Below are positions 32,622 through 34,867 of a DNA stretch of 34,867 nucleotides, piece after piece. Each line of letters begins with the position of its first letter. Position 1 is the stretch's first letter. A model generated the notes under the pieces. It did no database searches, was not told where the DNA came from, and saw nothing but the letters and a program-made list of their open reading frames with translations. The stretch comes from an uncultured Clostridia bacterium. Its GTDB lineage: Bacteria; Bacillota; Clostridia; Christensenellales; Pumilibacteraceae. The stretch is taken from NCBI GenBank assembly GCA_947086925.1, contig CAMUAL010000018.1:1-34867 (forward strand). Direction: 5' to 3'. Both the position numbers and the translations under genes were made by a program.

Positions 32622-33098
32622 ATGGAAAGCAAAAAGTATAAAATCACGGTGTTTTCCGATTCGCACGGAAACGTAAACGCTTTTAAAAAGGCAATGCCGA
32701 TAATAAATTCAAGCGATTATTTTGTGTATCTCGGTGACGGTAATCGCGACCTCGACAAAGTGTTGCCCGAGATTACCGCCGAAGTGATTAGGGTAAAGGG
32801 CAACTGCGACGTTATGTCGGAGCACCCGCAAGACGCAGTTCTTACGGTTGGCGAAACAAAGTTTATGATTACGCACGGCAACGCGTACGGCGTTAAATCG
32901 AGCACGATTGGTCTTGCCGCGCACGCACGCGAAACGGGGTGCGCGTGGGCGTTGTACGGGCATACGCACCGCGCGCAAGTTTTCGATGCGGGCGGGGTAA
33001 TGTTACTTAACCCCGGTTCGGCAGGTTACGGCAAACCCACTTGTGCGGTAATAGAGGGCGACGGTAAATTTTTCACCGCCGAAATTATATCGCTGTAA
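32622..33098 (+). CDS. YfcE/MJ0936-type metallophosphoesterase
   Basis: The protein is 158 aa with the full metal-site set of this phosphodiesterase family: SDSHGN, LGDGN, KGNCD, ITHGN and GHTHRAQ, followed by LLNPGSAG. Family members hydrolyse phosphodiesters with Mn or Ni; the natural substrate is unknown. TAAGGA at 32608-32613 overlaps the rdgB stop and serves as ribosome site. The rdgB-phosphoesterase pair is common in Firmicutes. A strong terminator follows. Confidence 0.94.
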   Translation: MESKKYKITVFSDSHGNVNAFKKAMPIINSSDYFVYLGDGNRDLDKVLPEITAEVIRVKGNCDVMSEHPQDAVLTVGETKFMITHGNAYGVKSSTIGLAAHARETGCAWALYGHTHRAQVFDAGGVMLLNPGSAGYGKPTCAVIEGDGKFFTAEIISL

Positions 33099-33112
33099 TT
33101 TATTGATAGAGC

Positions 33113-33147
33113 AAATATCTTGCGTTTGTGTTACGCAAGATATTTTT
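33113..33147 (+). terminator. Intrinsic terminator after the phosphoesterase gene
   Basis: A perfect 12-bp stem, AAATATCTTGCG (33113-33124) with CGCAAGATATTT (33134-33145), has a 9-base loop and a T tract to 33147. Confidence 0.88.
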
Positions 33148-33158
33148 AACTTAAAGCA

Positions 33159-33188
33159 AAAGTAACAGAGTAAATTGCCAAAGTAACA
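33159..33188 (+). repeat. Direct repeats upstream of the XRE gene, possible operator
   Basis: AAAGTAACA occurs at 33159-33167 and 33180-33188, and both copies continue with AGTAAA-like sequence. The spacing is 21 bp, two helical turns, so both copies face the same side of the DNA. Confidence 0.55.
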
Positions 33189-33217
33189 AGTAAAAATCGA
33201 CGCATTTTCGGCTTTTG

Positions 33218-33226
33218 TGATATAAT
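33218..33226 (+). promoter_or_regulatory. Extended -10 promoter of the XRE gene
   Basis: TGA-TATAAT (33218-33226) with no good -35. The predicted start near 33233 leaves a leader of about 23 bases with a GAGGTG site, so this gene is not leaderless. Confidence 0.65.
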
Positions 33227-33255
33227 GATTGCAGTAAACACCCGAGGTGAACAAT

Positions 33256-34572
33256 ATGCGTTTTTGCGATAAATTAAAACAGTTACGAGCGCAAAAGGGA
33301 ATTTCGCAAGACGAACTGTCAAAAAAGATTTTCGTGAGCAGAAGTGCCGTTGCAAAATGGGAAAACGGTTTGGGACTTCCGAGTTCCGACTCTCTGCGCC
33401 TACTCGCGGAATTTTTCGGAGTAAAACCGAGCGAGCTTTTATCCGACCCCGAAACCGAAACGGTTATAGTACAAAAAAACGGTGCGCTCTCCAAGCGCAA
33501 TATCTCGATAATCGCGCTGTCGGCGTTTTTGATTGCCTTGCTTGCGGTTGCCGTAGTAATGTCGGCTCTGTACGTAAACACCGCTCCGCCGCCTGTAACC
33601 GCTCGCGAGCTTATCTTTTCAACCGAAATAGGAATAGACACCTCGGGGTTCGCCGTGTATGACGACAGCGAAATTTCCGCGGATAAAGAGTTCGCCGACA
33701 GTCGCATGTTCGAAATCGAGCATGACGTGGCGGGCATTAAGCTTCCCGAACTTGTGGTAAAAGTTACCGCGGGAAGCCGCGTAACATACGAAAGCATCGA
33801 TTACGACAATTTGATTGTGATTTGCTCGAACAACATATCTTTAAGACGCGAAATGCTCGAATCGGAAGAAACGGGATTATACGTGTTTGCCGCCGACTAT
33901 TACGAAATAGAGTTTGCGGAGTGGGCGAATATCAAGTACGGCGACCTTGCGATTTCGGTAAAAGTATTCCGCAATCACATTGCCGTAAAAAGCATGAACA
34001 TATGGCTTATGGATAATTCCGATACGATAGGCGTAGCGCAAAGCAAGGCTCTAAATAGGGGATGGTTGCCGCTTAACGCATCGTACACTCAATATCATTA
34101 CACGATAGAAAAGATAACAAAAGCCGACGGAACGGAAATAGACGGCGATTTGTCCGTGTACGTCTCAATAGAGAACGGGTATTTAATCACAACCGAAAAA
34201 CTCGAAATCGACTCGGTTATTTACGTTTCCGCAACTGCCGAATACGACAATGTTAAAAGCAATATTCTTGCCGTTACGGTGGTGCGCATACCGGTTGAGC
34301 GAATATCTTGCAATCCGCTCTTTACGGCGTTTGAATCGGGCGAGAGTATGGAAATCTCATTTTCCGCAATGCCGTATTCCGCCACGTTTAATGTTCTCGG
34401 CGAATCCTTTGTCGTAACTCTTTTGACTCCCGAATACGCAACGCTTGCAAAAACCGCAAACGGCTGGCTTATAACCGCGTCGTCGGATATAAACGCGGTA
34501 GGCAAGGTAATCGAGGTTAAAGTCGAAACCCCCGAGGGCGTAACCCGCATTTTTTCATGGAATATTAAATAG
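33256..34572 (+). CDS. XRE-type regulator with membrane helix and extracytoplasmic domain
   Basis: The protein is 438 aa. Residues 1-60 are an XRE/Cro helix-turn-helix (LKQLRAQKGISQDELSKKIFVSRSAVAKWENG). A membrane helix spans about 83-107. The remaining 330 residues are beta-rich and probably outside the cell; the last part, with EIDGDLSVYVSIENGYLITTEKLEI and later repeats, resembles bacterial Ig-like modules. This looks like a one-component sensor that reads an outside signal and binds DNA directly. I chose ATG 33256 because GAGGTG at 33244-33249 gives normal spacing; a GTG at 33247 lies inside that site. The signal and targets are unknown. Confidence 0.88.
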   Translation: MRFCDKLKQLRAQKGISQDELSKKIFVSRSAVAKWENGLGLPSSDSLRLLAEFFGVKPSELLSDPETETVIVQKNGALSKRNISIIALSAFLIALLAVAVVMSALYVNTAPPPVTARELIFSTEIGIDTSGFAVYDDSEISADKEFADSRMFEIEHDVAGIKLPELVVKVTAGSRVTYESIDYDNLIVICSNNISLRREMLESEETGLYVFAADYYEIEFAEWANIKYGDLAISVKVFRNHIAVKSMNIWLMDNSDTIGVAQSKALNRGWLPLNASYTQYHYTIEKITKADGTEIDGDLSVYVSIENGYLITTEKLEIDSVIYVSATAEYDNVKSNILAVTVVRIPVERISCNPLFTAFESGESMEISFSAMPYSATFNVLGESFVVTLLTPEYATLAKTANGWLITASSDINAVGKVIEVKVETPEGVTRIFSWNIK

Positions 34573-34582
34573 CCTTTATCTT

Positions 34583-34867
34583 TTACCCGAAAGCCGATAA
34601 AAGCGGTATGCCGTCGAGGGGGGATTCATAATTTATCCTCGTGTTGTATTTTTTATTCACGAATTTTTGAATAAGCCTATTAAGATAATAAAGCGCAAAC
34701 CCAAATAAGAATATTCCCGCTAAAATACCGAGAATACATAATACCGAATACCAAATACCGACTTTTTCATAGTTCATGAAAAAGTAAATATAGTTGCCGG
34801 TAACCGAGCCGAATATTAACACAAAGGCTAAATATAGCAACGGTATTGCGGCAAACGTAGGCACTGA
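34583..34867 (-). CDS. Small membrane protein, truncated at window edge
   Basis: On the minus strand the frame is open to the window end, so the start may lie outside; a GTG at 34864 is only one option. The visible 94 residues contain two hydrophobic helices (YLAFVLIFGSVTGNYIYFF and VLCILGILAGIFLFGFALYYL), then a basic NRLIQKFVNKKYN segment. I do not recognise the family. It converges on the XRE gene with a gap of ten bases. Confidence 0.6.
   Translation of the reverse strand, partial: SVPTFAAIPLLYLAFVLIFGSVTGNYIYFFMNYEKVGIWYSVLCILGILAGIFLFGFALYYLNRLIQKFVNKKYNTRINYESPLDGIPLLSAFG

Noticed and set aside
34572..34604. Weak inverted repeat TTTATC/GATAAA between the XRE gene and the minus-strand gene
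   Set aside because: Only six paired bases in a row, a 15-base loop and no T tract on either strand.

Overview
The window looks like a chromosomal stretch of an endospore-forming Clostridia-type bacterium (Firmicutes/Bacillota). Evidence is the pro-sigma-E protease/sigma pair (spoIIGA-sigE), sigG, spoIVA, a YlmC/YmxH-type PRC-barrel gene and an ftsQ-ftsA-ftsZ block in an order close to that of Bacillus and Clostridium. No rRNA, tRNA, CRISPR array, insertion sequence or prophage is visible. It reads as core genome plus one lineage-specific operon, and an uncultured gut Clostridia lineage is my best guess.

Layout. (1) 1-11618: an operon of two very large, mostly coiled-coil proteins. The first (truncated by the window start) has a beta-rich, probably extracellular part, one membrane helix, then a long cytoplasmic coiled coil ending in an Arg/Pro tail. 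The second (2233 aa) has no membrane helix, begins with an extremely acidic Asp/Glu/Tyr stretch and carries many degenerate coiled-coil repeats. I do not recognise either as a named family. The operon ends at a clear intrinsic terminator. (2) 11766-16515: murA, an ftsQ/divIB-like gene, ftsA and ftsZ, i.e. peptidoglycan precursor synthesis and the divisome. (3) 16699-19618: spoIIGA-sigE, then sigG on the opposite strand, tail-to-tail with sigE, then the PRC-barrel gene. (4) 19692-23376: nrdR-feoA-feoB-rluA-type operon. (5) 23404-26713: a DUF975-type membrane protein, a membrane-anchored cyclophilin-like protein that lacks the catalytic arginine, and a polytopic membrane protein. (6) 26780-30047: DUF512/radical-SAM gene, der and plsY in one operon. 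(7) 30153-31634: spoIVA. (8) 32023-33098: rdgB/HAM1-type nucleotide pyrophosphatase and a YfcE/MJ0936-type phosphodiesterase. (9) 33256-34572: an XRE regulator fused to a membrane helix and an external domain, then a truncated two-helix membrane protein on the minus strand.

How the parts fit. Region 2 supplies wall precursor and division machinery. Region 3 converts division into sporulation, with candidate Spo0A boxes before spoIIGA and a good sigma-F promoter before sigG. spoIVA carries a candidate sigma-E promoter. The giant coiled-coil pair next to the division genes is the most likely undescribed system: an envelope-spanning scaffold in which one protein crosses the membrane and the other is a large cytoplasmic filament-like partner.

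A second genome-level theme is translation. At five operon heads (ftsQ, spoIIGA, the DUF975 gene, the DUF512 gene, rdgB) the -10 element sits only 6-8 bases before the start codon, which predicts leaderless mRNAs. Other genes here have ordinary Shine-Dalgarno sequences.
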